A stretch of DNA of 64,000 bases from Rhizobium sp. 9140 (lineage in GTDB: Bacteria; Pseudomonadota; Alphaproteobacteria; Rhizobiales; Rhizobiaceae): assembly GCF_900067135.1 (NCBI RefSeq), contig NZ_FJUR01000005.1:1-64000 (forward strand), read 5' to 3'. The notes below the pieces were generated by a model that saw nothing but the letters and a program-made list of their open reading frames with translations, made no database searches and had not been told where the DNA came from. A program made the position numbers and the translations under genes. Positions 19,367 through 28,361 of this stretch are shown here, in pieces (position 1 is the stretch's first letter; each line of letters begins with the position of its first letter).

Positions 19367-20404
19367 TCAGTCCTTCATGACCCCTTCCGCGCTGCCGGCC
19401 TCGTGTCCGGCCGGGTCAAGGGCCGGCGCATGCCGGGCGGAGCCTCCCTTGATGCGGCCGGCGCGCATGCGGCAGGCCTCGTTATCCCCTTCGGTCTTCC
19501 TTTCCCGTTTTTCCCGTTCCCTGTTTTGGAGAACCTCGTTCCAATCCTCCGCCGGCGGACGCAGCCGCTGCCAATCGCAGCCGGACGCCTCGGCGAGCGC
19601 CCGCAATCGTTCTGCATAGACATCCCCTTGGGAATTGGCATCCGTGGCCGCAACCAGTGTCAGTCCCGGCCGCACCGCAAGTTCGGCAAGCGCCGCATCT
19701 GTCGCCGGAGACCACCCACCGCCAGTGCTGAGATAGAGAGTTTGCTCGCGCGAGCCCTCGAGCGCTGCAAGGCTCATCGCGTCGATCGCGGCCTCGGTAA
19801 CGCAGAGACGAGAAGCATCGCATGGTCCAAAACGGAAGAGAACCTTCGACCCCCCGCTGGCAAAGCCACGCCAGTCGGGACCGCGCTCCTCCCAGCCGAC
19901 GACGCGACCCTCGCTATCGACATGGGCCGCCCACATACTGCCGAAGGGTCCTTCCCGCAGGACACCCTCCCGGATGGCCTGCCGGGCGATGGCAACCGGA
20001 ATCCAGCGCCCCCAGCACAGATAGCGCCAGGCACCGGATCCGGGCGAAGGCGTGGGCCGGCTGCGCCAACGGTCGCAAATGTCTTTTACTGGCACTGAAG
20101 ACCGCGAGGACCTCCATTCCGGCCGGGAGAGCTGATACCCGACAAGTAACGCGACCGCGTCCGTTGCGGACGGGAATGGAATTCCTTCCAGGAACATGGC
20201 AAGGCCGAAGACATCGCCTTTCTCGTCGCTGAGCGGATCGAACCAGCCGCGTCCGTCATGCGTGACAATGACGATGTTGCCGCCACGCCGATATTTGACG
20301 GCGCGTCGCGTGCTTTCCTTCAGATCGATTTCGTAACCGGCTCGTTCCAGCACGGCTTCGCAACTCACCTTGGCGCGCAGCGCCTCCAACTCTTCTCTCT
20401 TCAT
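19367..20404 (-). CDS. Toprim-domain protein with N-terminal DUF3991-like region
   Basis: Protein of 345 aa related to plasmid-encoded primase-like Toprim proteins. The N-terminal part (MKREELEALRAKVSCEAVLE, GYEIDLKESTRRAVKYRRGG, then HDGRGWFDPLSDEKGDVFGL) matches the DUF3991 type. The C-terminal Toprim fold shows the conserved Glu in LCVTEAAIDAMSLAALEG and the DxN/DxD-like strand LVAATDANSQGDVYAERL. No zinc finger or helicase is attached, so alone it is unlikely to be a full primase. Start ATG 20404. It begins the plasmid-block operon facing the palindrome and the RIT element. Confidence 0.8.
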   Translation of the reverse strand: MKREELEALRAKVSCEAVLERAGYEIDLKESTRRAVKYRRGGNIVIVTHDGRGWFDPLSDEKGDVFGLAMFLEGIPFPSATDAVALLVGYQLSRPEWRSSRSSVPVKDICDRWRSRPTPSPGSGAWRYLCWGRWIPVAIARQAIREGVLREGPFGSMWAAHVDSEGRVVGWEERGPDWRGFASGGSKVLFRFGPCDASRLCVTEAAIDAMSLAALEGSREQTLYLSTGGGWSPATDAALAELAVRPGLTLVAATDANSQGDVYAERLRALAEASGCDWQRLRPPAEDWNEVLQNREREKRERKTEGDNEACRMRAGRIKGGSARHAPALDPAGHEAGSAEGVMKD

Positions 20405-20605
20405 TGTTTTCCGATCACTTATCGATCGCCCTTCTTTTCCAATCCGCATACCTGCGGCCATCCTCGTTTCCGCCGCGAAGAATGGAGGGGGCAAGGGCGC
20501 GGCAATCAAGGTGCAGATTTGCACCGGCCGCGGCGAAGCTTCCCTTGCGGCCGACAGGTCGCCAGCGGCAGGGACATGCGGGTCTCAATGAGACCCGCGG
20601 GGGAA

Positions 20606-20645
20606 ATATTCATGCTTATGCGGAGCTGCGCATAAGCATGAATAT
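20606..20645. repeat. Perfect 17-bp inverted repeat
   Basis: ATATTCATGCTTATGCG at 20606-20622 is followed by 6 nt and its exact reverse complement at 20629-20645. There is no T-run, so it is unlike a terminator; a recombinase core site, resolution site or operator fits better. It stands at the junction between the plasmid block and the RIT element. Confidence 0.85.
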
Positions 20646-20676
20646 GAGCCGTTGTGACTTATGGTCACCTCAGGCT
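20636..20676 (+). repeat. 41-bp repeat, copy 1
   Basis: Matches the reverse complement of 33393-33433 at 39 of 41 positions. It contains the dyad GTGACTTATGGTCAC. In copy 2 the first part encodes the C-terminus of a small protein (HEYEPW, stop); here only a vestige (HEYEPL, stop) remains, so copy 1 may be the tail of a deleted homologous gene. Confidence 0.75.
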
Positions 20677-20810
20677 CGATCGCCCTGCTTTATAGGGCAT
20701 CCCCGCTTTCCAACTGTACATAATCAGCTCTTTGAGCCTTCAATCCCCAGCGTCGGGCATCCGAATGAAGGCAACCTGCAGTCGCAACTCAGCGAAAAAG
20801 GAGAACGCGA

Positions 20811-22049
20811 TTGCCGACCCCACTGCACCTCCGTCTTCGAACCGAAGACCCGGACAATATTCTTTCGCCGCTCGCTCGAATGGTCCATGACCAATGCGAG
20901 CGCCGAAATTTGGACGTTAGGCGCAAGCGCCAATATACCGCAGTCGTCCTTCACTTTGGCTATTGGCTATTCGAGCGTGGTGTCGCCACGGAAAGCTTCA
21001 CCACTGAACATATTGAAAGCTTCCTGACGGATCACGCGAATGGTTGCTCCTGCTCATGCTTTTGGAAAATGCGCACGGAGGTGGAGGCTATGCGTCGAGC
21101 TTTGAACCTCGCCGTCAGAATGAGGGCACTTCGCGAGATCCCGCCGATGAACCTCGCGGCGATAGATCGTGAAGTCCTGGCGTTCGATAAAATGCTCGAA
21201 GAAGTTTGGGGCTTGTCCGCGGGTTCACGCCGTAAGCATCGCAATGTTGTTCCGAGGCTTCTGGTCGGATGTGTGAAAGATGGCCGTGTCGATATAGCCA
21301 ACCTCAACCACTCGCACATTCGTCAGTTCGTGCTCGGCGAGCAGGGACGGAAACCAGCAACCATCCGCAGCTACTCTGTCTCGATCAGGTGCTATCTTCG
21401 ATATCGAGCACTCTTAGGCGACGATGTCCGTCGGCTAGTAAAGGCCATACCAGCACCCGCAGTGAAAACGCCGGCCAGACTGCAAACGGGCTTCAGCCCG
21501 GCGGAGCTGGAGCGATTGCTGGAAGTCTCTGCAGAAATCGGCCGAACCCGGAAGAGAGTTCATGCCATTATCAGGTGCCTAGCAGACCTCGGGATGCGGT
21601 CGATCGAGATAACCAGCCTGACACTCGACGATATCGATTGGGAAAAAGGTATGATCCGGGTGCGCTCGACCAAGTCGCGCCGGTCCGATCCTATGCCGCT
21701 TCCATATGCTACAGGCGAAGCTATCGCCGACTATATCGTGCATGAAAGGCAAGCCACGCAACACAGGGAAGTCTTCGTCCGGCATGTTGCGCCCCTTGGA
21801 GAGCCGATCACTCCGCGCTCGGTACAGCGAGCAGTCTATGCGGTCTACGACCGATTGGGCTGGGATTGCACCCGTATCCATATCTTCCGCCATACGATTG
21901 CCAGTCGACTGGTCAACGATGCCGTGCCCCTGAAGCAGGTTGCGGACATCATGCGGCATAGGAGCGTGGTGACGACTGCGGGCTACGCCCGCGTCGATCA
22001 AAACAGGCTGGCGGCCGTAGCCCTGCCTTGGCCGGGAGCGAGCGCATGA
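20811..22049 (+). CDS. ritA: RIT recombinase A
   Basis: Tyrosine recombinase, 412 aa, first of the RIT trio. An N-terminal SAM-like core-binding domain (RRKRQYTAVVLHFGYWLFER) leads into the catalytic domain: LADLGMRSIEITSL (Arg I), IHIFRHTIASRLV (His-x-x-Arg) and IMRHRSVVTTAGYARVD (His and Tyr). The start is TTG at 20811 behind AAAAAGGAG, giving MPTPLHLRLRTEDPD; no better ATG exists nearby. It overlaps ritB by 4 bp (ATGA at 22046-22049). Confidence 0.88.
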   Translation: MPTPLHLRLRTEDPDNILSPLARMVHDQCERRNLDVRRKRQYTAVVLHFGYWLFERGVATESFTTEHIESFLTDHANGCSCSCFWKMRTEVEAMRRALNLAVRMRALREIPPMNLAAIDREVLAFDKMLEEVWGLSAGSRRKHRNVVPRLLVGCVKDGRVDIANLNHSHIRQFVLGEQGRKPATIRSYSVSIRCYLRYRALLGDDVRRLVKAIPAPAVKTPARLQTGFSPAELERLLEVSAEIGRTRKRVHAIIRCLADLGMRSIEITSLTLDDIDWEKGMIRVRSTKSRRSDPMPLPYATGEAIADYIVHERQATQHREVFVRHVAPLGEPITPRSVQRAVYAVYDRLGWDCTRIHIFRHTIASRLVNDAVPLKQVADIMRHRSVVTTAGYARVDQNRLAAVALPWPGASA

Positions 22050-23008
22050 CCGGGTCAGCCACTATGCTATCTCGTGCCGAGGCCTACCTCGCACATCGCC
22101 GAAGCCTCGGCTTCAAGATGAAAACTCCGGCAAGGCAGATCACCTCCTTTGCACGATATGCCGACGACAGAGGACACGAAGGGGCGCTCTCGTCCGATAT
22201 CGCGCTCCGCTGGGCGAAGACCGGAGCGACAATTGCCGACCCTTTCACCTGGGCAAAACGACTGGAGGTGTTGAGGCCATTCGCGGCCTTTCTCGCGGCA
22301 GAGGATCGTGAAACCACCTTCCCGGCGACCAATCCTTTTGGGCGGACGAAGCGTCGGCTTGCTCCACATATCTTCGCGAACGAGGAAATCGTGGCCGTTA
22401 TCGCCGAAGCGCATCACATTCGCCGCGTTCAGGCTGCCGGGACGCTCATGATGCCTGCCCTGATCGGCCTGCTGGCCTCGACTGGGCTGCGTATATCCGA
22501 AGCGCTCGGCCTACAGATCCGAGATCTGGATCTCGAAGCTTCGCAGATCCTGGTGCGGGAAGCGAAATATGGCCGCCAGCGACTGGTCCCCCTCCATCCA
22601 ACCGCTGTTGCCGCGCTCGAGACCTTCCTTGATCGACGAAACGCGTTATTCCCATCGAGACCGGCCGATCCAGTCTTCATGAGCGAGCTGTCCAGCAAGA
22701 AGCTGAGCTACATGAACGCTTGGCACGCCTGGTTCCGGATCACCCAGAGATTGGGAATCCGGCCGCGCGGTGGCCATTCCTTCGTGCGTATCCATGACCT
22801 TCGGCACACCTTCATATGCCGCCGGCTTATCCTCTGGCAGCAAAGCGGAACGGAGATCGATGCGGCGATGATGATGCTGTCTACCTATGTCGGCCATGCC
22901 AATCTGCGCGATACCTACTGGTATATCGAGGGCGTGCCCGAGCTTATGGCAATTGCCGGCCATCGTTTCGAAGGTGCAGCTATCGTTGGAGGCAACTTCG
23001 ATGAGTGA
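22046..23008 (+). CDS. ritB: RIT recombinase B
   Basis: Tyrosine recombinase, 320 aa, second of the trio. It shows a core-binding region (LAHRRSLGFKMKTPARQITS), LLASTGLRISEALGLQI (Arg I), HDLRHTFICRRL (His-x-x-Arg) and YVGHANLRDTYWYIEG (His and Tyr). ATG 22046 in the ATGA overlap, behind GGGAG, is preferred to the in-frame ATG at 22028. It overlaps ritC by 8 bp. RIT proteins are thought to act as a set with one transposition function. Confidence 0.88.
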   Translation: MTGSATMLSRAEAYLAHRRSLGFKMKTPARQITSFARYADDRGHEGALSSDIALRWAKTGATIADPFTWAKRLEVLRPFAAFLAAEDRETTFPATNPFGRTKRRLAPHIFANEEIVAVIAEAHHIRRVQAAGTLMMPALIGLLASTGLRISEALGLQIRDLDLEASQILVREAKYGRQRLVPLHPTAVAALETFLDRRNALFPSRPADPVFMSELSSKKLSYMNAWHAWFRITQRLGIRPRGGHSFVRIHDLRHTFICRRLILWQQSGTEIDAAMMMLSTYVGHANLRDTYWYIEGVPELMAIAGHRFEGAAIVGGNFDE

Positions 23009-24005
23009 TACCACACCTTCCTTTCCGACCTTGCTGCAGCGCTTCTTCGTTGATCATCTGCGCCAGCAACGAGCGGTGAGCCCATGCACCGTCGCGGCAT
23101 ACCGCGACACGTTCAAACTCCTGCTGGCCTTCGCTGAGAAACGGATCGGGAAATCCCCGACGAACTTGACCTTGCCCGACCTCAATGCCGATCTGATCCT
23201 GGCCTTTCTGGATCACCTCGAGCGTGATCGGGCCAACAGCGTCAGGAGCCGAAATGCACGGCTGTCCGCAATCCGGGTCTTCCTCAAATATGCCGCGCAT
23301 GAGGATCTGACTGCGCTGGCGGTGATCGAGCGCAGCCTCGCCGTCCCGCAGAAGCGGCATGACAAGGCAGTTCTCGGCTACCTGGCCCGCCCCGAGGTCG
23401 AGGCGATCATCAACGCGCCCGATCCCAAAACATGGGCCGGCAGGCGCGACCGGGCACTGTTTACATTCCTCTATAATACTGGCGCGCGTGTGTCCGAGGC
23501 TATCGACCTTCGGATTGGCAGTGTCATTCTGGAGACTGCACCGGTCGTGCACCTGCATGGGAAGGGGCGCAAGCGCCGGAGCGTGCCACTCTGGAATGAG
23601 ACCGCACGAACGCTGAAGCGATGGATTCAGGATCTTCATGATTGTGGACCGGATGCCTACATCTTTCCCAACAGTTCGGGGACGCGCCTATCCCGTTCCA
23701 GTGTGAGGCAGCGCCTCGACCTCGCCGTCGGCGCTGCCGGCGGAGGTGTTCCATCGATCCTGGCAAAGGCGATATCGCCGCATACCTTCCGACACACCAC
23801 GGCGATGCATCTGCTGCAGTCCGGCGTCGACCTGACCGTGATCGCGCTTTGGCTCGGACACGAGGACATCAGCACGACGCATATCTACATGGAGGCTGAC
23901 CTTGCGATGAAGGAAGAAGCGCTCAGCCGGCTTCAGCCGGTCAGCCCGACAGGTGTTCGCTACCGGCCGCCCGACAAGTTGATGGCATTCCTCCAAGCGC
24001 TTTAA
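23001..24005 (+). CDS. ritC: RIT recombinase C
   Basis: Tyrosine recombinase, 334 aa, last of the trio. Motifs: LYNTGARVSEAIDLRIG (Arg I), HTFRHTTAMHLLQSGVDL (His-x-x-Arg) and LGHEDISTTHIYMEADL (His and Tyr), close to the XerC/D type. ATG 23001 follows GGAGGC at ideal spacing and overlaps the ritB stop. Confidence 0.9.
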   Translation: MSDTTPSFPTLLQRFFVDHLRQQRAVSPCTVAAYRDTFKLLLAFAEKRIGKSPTNLTLPDLNADLILAFLDHLERDRANSVRSRNARLSAIRVFLKYAAHEDLTALAVIERSLAVPQKRHDKAVLGYLARPEVEAIINAPDPKTWAGRRDRALFTFLYNTGARVSEAIDLRIGSVILETAPVVHLHGKGRKRRSVPLWNETARTLKRWIQDLHDCGPDAYIFPNSSGTRLSRSSVRQRLDLAVGAAGGGVPSILAKAISPHTFRHTTAMHLLQSGVDLTVIALWLGHEDISTTHIYMEADLAMKEEALSRLQPVSPTGVRYRPPDKLMAFLQAL

Positions 24006-24012
24006 GCTCGTT

Positions 24013-24036
24013 GCTCCCGGCGTGACGCCCGGGAGC
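24013..24036 (+). terminator. Hairpin after RIT element
   Basis: GCTCCCGG (24013-24020) pairs with CCGGGAGC (24029-24036) across 8 nt, 7 bp after ritC. There is no T-run, so termination would be weak; it could also belong to the element end. Confidence 0.5.
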
Positions 24037-24053
24037 GCACCCCAGCCGGGAGG

Positions 24054-24569
24054 CTAGGCGCAGCACTTCGACGTCGTGCTAGCTGGCCCGCAGCAGGACG
24101 ATTTGGCCTGCTCCTCCGCCAGCCAGCGATCCCGCGGCTTGCAGCTTGCTGGTCGAGCGACAAGAGACACCTCGAAGGTGCCGGCGACGAGCCGCGGTGC
24201 TGACGCGCAGTAGAGGGCCATCGGCCGCTCTCCGTCGCTGATCTCGAACGTGAGTTTTGCAGTCGGCTCAAGCTGCACATGGTCGGAGACTTTGCGGATG
24301 ATCGCCGCGAACTTGCCGGCCGGCATATGCGTCCGGTCATCTTCGTCGATATCCCAGAGCTGCACGAAGATCTCTGCCCAGGCTTCCGGGTTGGCGCCGC
24401 AATCGAGCGCCGAAAAAATCCCGGCCTTGACTTCGGTGACGTGGTAGCCCGCACGTACGGTATTGCCGTCATAGCTGAACACCAGCGGCGCATCTGGAGC
24501 CACGGCGAGGACATCGAGGAGATGGGCGAGACTGATGTCTGTCGAAATTGTCTTGTCGATCGCGTTCAT
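24054..24569 (-). CDS. DUF6428-like protein of arsenic clusters
   Basis: Soluble protein of 171 aa, resembling the DUF6428 family that is commonly found next to arsR genes; its function is unknown. Features: LAHLLDVLAVAPDAPLVFSY, VRAGYHVTEVKAGIFSALDC, and a Cys-rich C-terminal tail (SSCCGPASTTSKCCA) that could bind As(III) or metals. ATG 24569 lies 11 nt after GAGGGA and 42 bp from the divergent arsR gene, with a shared operator between. It ends 49 bp from ritC, so the RIT element sits right at its 3' side. Confidence 0.75.
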   Translation of the reverse strand: MNAIDKTISTDISLAHLLDVLAVAPDAPLVFSYDGNTVRAGYHVTEVKAGIFSALDCGANPEAWAEIFVQLWDIDEDDRTHMPAGKFAAIIRKVSDHVQLEPTAKLTFEISDGERPMALYCASAPRLVAGTFEVSLVARPASCKPRDRWLAEEQAKSSCCGPASTTSKCCA

Positions 24570-24589
24570 GTGCGTTATCCCTCTATCCA

Positions 24590-24613
24590 ATAGTTCAAGG
24601 ATTGTTGAAATAT
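24590..24613. promoter_or_regulatory. ArsR-type operator between divergent genes
   Basis: Dyad ATA-N-TTCAA-N6-TTGAA-N-TAT at 24590-24613, overlapping the arsR start codon. The symmetry, size and position fit an ArsR binding site controlling both the DUF6428-like gene and arsR-MFS. Confidence 0.65.
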
Positions 24614-24971
24614 GGATGAACGTCAAGCTCTTTCGTCATTCGCGGCGCTGTCCCAGGAGACCCGCCTTGCGATCGTCCGTGCTCTGGTCATTGCGGGCCC
24701 GGAGGGATTGGCCGCAGGTGTGATCGCCGAACGCATGGGCGTCTCCGCGACGAACGTCTCCTTCCATTTGAAGGAACTGGAGCGGTCAGGATTGATCTCC
24801 CAGCGAAGGGAGTCCCGCTCAATCATCTACAACGCGAGTTACGACGCGCTTGCCGATCTCGTCAAATTCCTGATGGAGGACTGTTGCGCTGGTCATCAGG
24901 TGATCAGAGAGAGTGTCGAGCGTGGCGGCGACTGCTGTAGCCCAGCCGGCAAGGATGACGTCGTTGCGTAG
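24612..24971 (+). CDS. arsR: ArsR-family metalloregulator
   Basis: Repressor of 119 aa that should release DNA on binding As(III) or Sb(III). Winged helix-turn-helix: ALSQETRLAIVRALVIAGPE, IAERMGVSATNVSFHLKELE, GLISQRRESRSIIYNASYDA. Candidate thiol ligands are vicinal Cys pairs in the C-terminal part (MEDCCAGH and GGDCCSPAG), as in C-terminal-sensing ArsR proteins of this group. Its stop overlaps the start of the MFS gene, so they form one operon. Confidence 0.88.
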   Translation: MDERQALSSFAALSQETRLAIVRALVIAGPEGLAAGVIAERMGVSATNVSFHLKELERSGLISQRRESRSIIYNASYDALADLVKFLMEDCCAGHQVIRESVERGGDCCSPAGKDDVVA

Positions 24972-26166
24972 TTCCACAATCCCTGCAGGCATTGTCTCGG
25001 CTCTCGGCCTGACGCAGATCATCGGTTACGGCACGCTCTACTACAGCTTCAGCATCCTCGCCCCCGGCATGGCGGAGGATCTCGGCTTATCGCTGGCAGA
25101 GGTATTCGGTGTGTTCTCCGTGTCCCTGTTTATCGGCGGTCTGTCGGCCACCTATATCGGCAAGCAGATGGACCGGATCGGTGCCGCGACGATCATGACG
25201 GCAGGGTCAGCGCTCGCGGCATTGACACTTGCCCTTTGCGCCTGGTCGCCCTCAGTCGCAATCTTCGCCATCGCCATCATCCTGCTCGAGGTGTCATCGG
25301 GAATGGTGCAGTATCAGGCTGCATTCGCAGCTCTGGTTGAAAGCGATCCCCGCAGCGCTTCCCGCAGCATTACCTATCTTACGCTGATTGGTGGATTTGC
25401 CTCGACAATCTTCTGGCCGATCTCGTCAGCACTTACGGGATATCTCTCGTGGCGGGAAATCTATCTCGTCTTTGCGGCGCTGAACCTCTTCCTTTGCATG
25501 CCGCTGCACTTCTGGATCCGGAGTCTCGGACAGAATGCTGGCGAAACGACCATCCGCACACGCGAAACGGTGATCGGCGCGATCGCACCTCATGCAAGGC
25601 GCCGCGCCATGGTCATCGTCTCGTTGGCCTTCGCGCTCCTCGGCTTTACGCTCGCAGCCATCCTTGCCCATATGGTGCCGATGCTCGGCTCGATCGGGTT
25701 GGGGGCAGCCGCCGTCGTTATCGGTTCACTGTTCGGTCCTGCGCAGGTTCTGAGCCGCCTGATCAACATGGTCTTCGGGAAGAACCTGTCGCCGCCGGGA
25801 CTTGCCGTACTTGCCGCCGTGCTGATCGTCTTCGGCGTCCTGATCCTGCTGGTGACGGGGAACTGGCTGCCGGGTGCGGTCGCCTTCGCCATCTGCCTGG
25901 GGCTTGGCTCCGGAATCAACAGCATCGCGCAGGGGAGTTTGCCGCTCTATCTATTCGGATCGGACGGATATGGAGCGATCACAGGCAAGATGGCGGCGGC
26001 TCGACTGGCGCTCGGAGCCGGAGCACCTTTCGCGTTCGCGGCGGCCATGGAGAACCTGGGCCTGAGCTTGTCGCTCATTGGAAACGCGTGTCTCGGCGCG
26101 GTCAGCATAGCGGCATTCGTTGCGGTGGCAGTATCCTGTCGGCGACCAGCCACCGCAACTGTCTAG
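24955..26166 (+). CDS. MFS transporter, probable arsenite/antimonite efflux (ArsK-like)
   Basis: Major facilitator with about 12 membrane helices, 403 aa from ATG 24955 (an alternative GTG at 24913 adds 14 residues). Helix 1 starts at AGIVSALGLTQIIGYGTLYY; the loop 2-3 signature YIGKQMDRIGAATIM is visible. Co-transcription with an ArsR gene inside an arsenic region suggests an ArsK-type trivalent arsenical exporter, a role known in Agrobacterium. The substrate is an inference from context; generic MFS proteins look alike. Confidence 0.8.
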   Translation: MTSLRSSTIPAGIVSALGLTQIIGYGTLYYSFSILAPGMAEDLGLSLAEVFGVFSVSLFIGGLSATYIGKQMDRIGAATIMTAGSALAALTLALCAWSPSVAIFAIAIILLEVSSGMVQYQAAFAALVESDPRSASRSITYLTLIGGFASTIFWPISSALTGYLSWREIYLVFAALNLFLCMPLHFWIRSLGQNAGETTIRTRETVIGAIAPHARRRAMVIVSLAFALLGFTLAAILAHMVPMLGSIGLGAAAVVIGSLFGPAQVLSRLINMVFGKNLSPPGLAVLAAVLIVFGVLILLVTGNWLPGAVAFAICLGLGSGINSIAQGSLPLYLFGSDGYGAITGKMAAARLALGAGAPFAFAAAMENLGLSLSLIGNACLGAVSIAAFVAVAVSCRRPATATV

Positions 26167-26171
26167 AATTA

Positions 26172-26882
26172 CTAGATCGACTTCAGCGAAACCCGCTTCT
26201 CCAGCTCGGCTGCGTCTTCCTTCCGCTCGCTGTAGCGATCGGTGAGATAGGACGAAACATCGCGGGTGAGGATAGTGAACTTCACCAGCTCTTCGCAGAC
26301 GTCCACGACGCGGTCGTAATAGGACGACGGCTTCATTCGTCCTTCGGCATCGAATTCCTGAAACGCCTTGGCGACGGACGACTGGTTGGGGATGGTGATC
26401 ATTCGCATCCAGCGGCCAAGAATGCGCAATTGATTGACGGCGTTGAAGGACTGACTGCCACCGGATACTTCCATCACCGCCAGCGTCTTGCCTTGCGTCG
26501 GCCGGACGGAACCGACCGAGAGCGGGATCCAGTCGATTTGGGACTTCATTATCCCGGTCATGGCACCGTGGCGTTCCGGGCTGATCCAGATGTGGCCTTC
26601 AGACCACTGGGTCAGTTCGCGGAGCTCCTGCACCTTGGGGTGGCTCACCGGAGATTCGTCCGGAAGCGGCAACCCGGCGGGATCGAACACGCGAACCTCG
26701 CATCCCAGCCGTTCGAGAAGCCGACGAACTTCGAAGGCAAGCAGACGGCTATAGGAAACCTCCCGCAGGGAACCGTAGAGAATCAAGATCCTGGGCTTAT
26801 GTGTCGAGAACATCGGCCGGAGCGATTCCGGCTCGATGGGCTGAAGAAGCTGGTCGTGCAGTGCGGGGAAGGTATCAGACAA
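26172..26882 (-). CDS. arsH: ArsH NADPH-dependent FMN organoarsenical oxidase
   Basis: Flavoprotein of 236 aa that oxidises trivalent methyl- and aromatic arsenicals. The FMN-binding loop is [20 protein letters not shown], followed by [19 protein letters not shown], which is typical of ArsH. The start is taken as TTG 26882 ([14 protein letters not shown]) behind AAGGAAAG, overlapping the arsC stop by 8 bp; the longer in-frame extension lies inside arsC. Last gene of the ars operon. Confidence 0.9.
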   Translation of the reverse strand: MSDTFPALHDQLLQPIEPESLRPMFSTHKPRILILYGSLREVSYSRLLAFEVRRLLERLGCEVRVFDPAGLPLPDESPVSHPKVQELRELTQWSEGHIWISPERHGAMTGIMKSQIDWIPLSVGSVRPTQGKTLAVMEVSGGSQSFNAVNQLRILGRWMRMITIPNQSSVAKAFQEFDAEGRMKPSSYYDRVVDVCEELVKFTILTRDVSSYLTDRYSERKEDAAELEKRVSLKSI

Positions 26883-27300
26883 TACGCTTTCCTTCCTGAT
26901 CCAGAACCTGTTCGCCGTCTTCCTTGGTGAACGAACCTTTGAAGGCATCGGTCGGCAGGATGTCGAGTACTACCTCTGACGGGCGGGCAAGCTTGGTGCC
27001 GAGCGCCGTGACGACAAATGGTCGATTGATCAGGATCGGGGTCGCGAGCATCGCGTCCAGCAACTGGTCTTCGGTCAGGTCCGGATTGTCGAGACCGAGT
27101 TCGGCATAAGGAGTGCCCTTCTCGCGGATCGCGTCACGAACAGTCAGACCGGCGTCCCTAATCATCTTCGAGAGCTGCTCACGCGATGGCGGGTTCTGAA
27201 GGTATTCGATGACAGTAGGCTCGATCCCGGCTGCGCGGATCAGTGCCAACGTGTTGCGAGACGTCCCGCAGGCCGGATTGTGATAGATGGTGGCGTCCAT
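26875..27300 (-). CDS. arsC: Arsenate reductase, glutaredoxin-dependent type
   Basis: Reduces As(V) to As(III) using glutathione/glutaredoxin; 141 aa, the normal length. Catalytic Cys in [15 protein letters not shown] (residue 11), with the C-terminal Arg motif LINRPFVVT (the oxyanion-binding Arg). It lies 3 bp after acr3 and overlaps arsH, so expression is coupled with arsenite export. Confidence 0.93.
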   Translation of the reverse strand: MDATIYHNPACGTSRNTLALIRAAGIEPTVIEYLQNPPSREQLSKMIRDAGLTVRDAIREKGTPYAELGLDNPDLTEDQLLDAMLATPILINRPFVVTALGTKLARPSEVVLDILPTDAFKGSFTKEDGEQVLDQEGKRIV

Positions 27301-27302
27301 AG

Positions 27303-28361
27303 TCAGGTCCTTTCGGTGATGGTGTTGCGGGAAACGGCGGGCGATGCCTCGTACCAGCCCTTTGAGCGGTTCACGATCCAGACGACTGAAAGCATGACCG
27401 GCACCTCGATCAGTACACCGACCACTGTGGCAAGTGCCGCGCCCGACTGAAACCCGAACAGGCTGATGGCGGCGGCGACCGCGAGCTCGAAGAAGTTAGA
27501 GGCCCCGATAAGTGCCGAGGGGCCAGCCACACAATGCTGCTCGCCTGAAATCCGATTGAGGATGTAAGCGAGGCCGGAGTTGAAATAGACCTGGATCAGG
27601 ATCGGCACTGCCAGAAGTGCGATGATCGTAGGCTGCGCAATGATCTGCTCGCCCTGGAAGCCAAACAGCAACACCAGCGTCGCCAGCAATGCGACAAGCG
27701 ACAGCGGCTGAAGCTTGGACAACAGCCGGTCCAACCCGGCGGTGCTCCCGCCGGCCAGCAGGGCACGCCTTAGAACCTGAGAGATCGCGACCGGAATCAG
27801 GATGTAGAGGGCCACTGAGATCATGAGGGTGTCCCACGGCACTGTGATCGCAGACAGACCCAGAAGCAGACCCACGATCGGTGCGAAGGCGACAATCATG
27901 ATAGCGTCGTTGAGTGCGACCTGGGACAGGGTGAAATGAGGTTCGCCCTTCGTCAGGTTGCTCCAGACGAACACCATAGCCGTGCAGGGCGCGGCCGCGA
28001 GGATGATCAGGCCCGCGATGTAGGAGTCGATCTGGTCGGCAGGCAGGTATGGCCGGAACAGCCAGCCCACGAACAGCCAGCCCAACAGCGCCATCGAGAA
28101 CGGCTTGACGGCCCAGTTGATGAACAGCGTCACGCCGATGCCGCGCCAATAGCTACCGACCTTCGACAGTGAGCCGAAGTCGATCTTGAGAAGCATCGGG
28201 ATGACCATCAGCCAGATCAGCACGGCGACGGGAATGTTCACCTTGGCGATCTCGGCTGCGCCGATCGTTTGGAAAACGCTCGGCATCAGATGACCGAGCG
28301 CGATGCCGACGAGAATGCAGAGGAAGACCCAGACAGTGAGATAGCGTTCGAACGCGGACAT
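27303..28361 (-). CDS. acr3: ACR3-family arsenite efflux transporter
   Basis: Inner-membrane As(III) exporter with ten predicted helices, 352 aa. Signatures: IALGHLMPSVFQTIGAAEI, WLMVIPMLLKIDFGSL, and the conserved Cys in LAAAPCTAMVFVWS, needed for transport in ACR3 proteins. Its start overlaps the stop of the upstream arsC by one base, and the downstream arsC follows after 2 bp. Confidence 0.94.
   Translation of the reverse strand: MSAFERYLTVWVFLCILVGIALGHLMPSVFQTIGAAEIAKVNIPVAVLIWLMVIPMLLKIDFGSLSKVGSYWRGIGVTLFINWAVKPFSMALLGWLFVGWLFRPYLPADQIDSYIAGLIILAAAPCTAMVFVWSNLTKGEPHFTLSQVALNDAIMIVAFAPIVGLLLGLSAITVPWDTLMISVALYILIPVAISQVLRRALLAGGSTAGLDRLLSKLQPLSLVALLATLVLLFGFQGEQIIAQPTIIALLAVPILIQVYFNSGLAYILNRISGEQHCVAGPSALIGASNFFELAVAAAISLFGFQSGAALATVVGVLIEVPVMLSVVWIVNRSKGWYEASPAVSRNTITERT

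Larger units (their letters stand above)
20405..20810. other. Intergenic region with palindrome and 41-bp repeat
   Basis: Lies between the Toprim gene start and the first RIT gene. It should contain the promoters of both. The only structures seen are the perfect inverted repeat at 20606-20645 and the repeat at 20636-20676. No gene is supported. Confidence 0.5.
20811..24036 (+). mobile_element. RIT element (recombinase in trio)
   Basis: Three overlapping tyrosine-recombinase genes of about 410, 320 and 335 aa on the plus strand match the RIT layout ritA-ritB-ritC. All three have complete catalytic sets, so it may be active. The element is followed by a hairpin at 24013-24036 and then the arsenic genes. 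Terminal inverted repeats could not be fixed by eye, so the borders given are those of the genes plus the hairpin. Confidence 0.8.
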
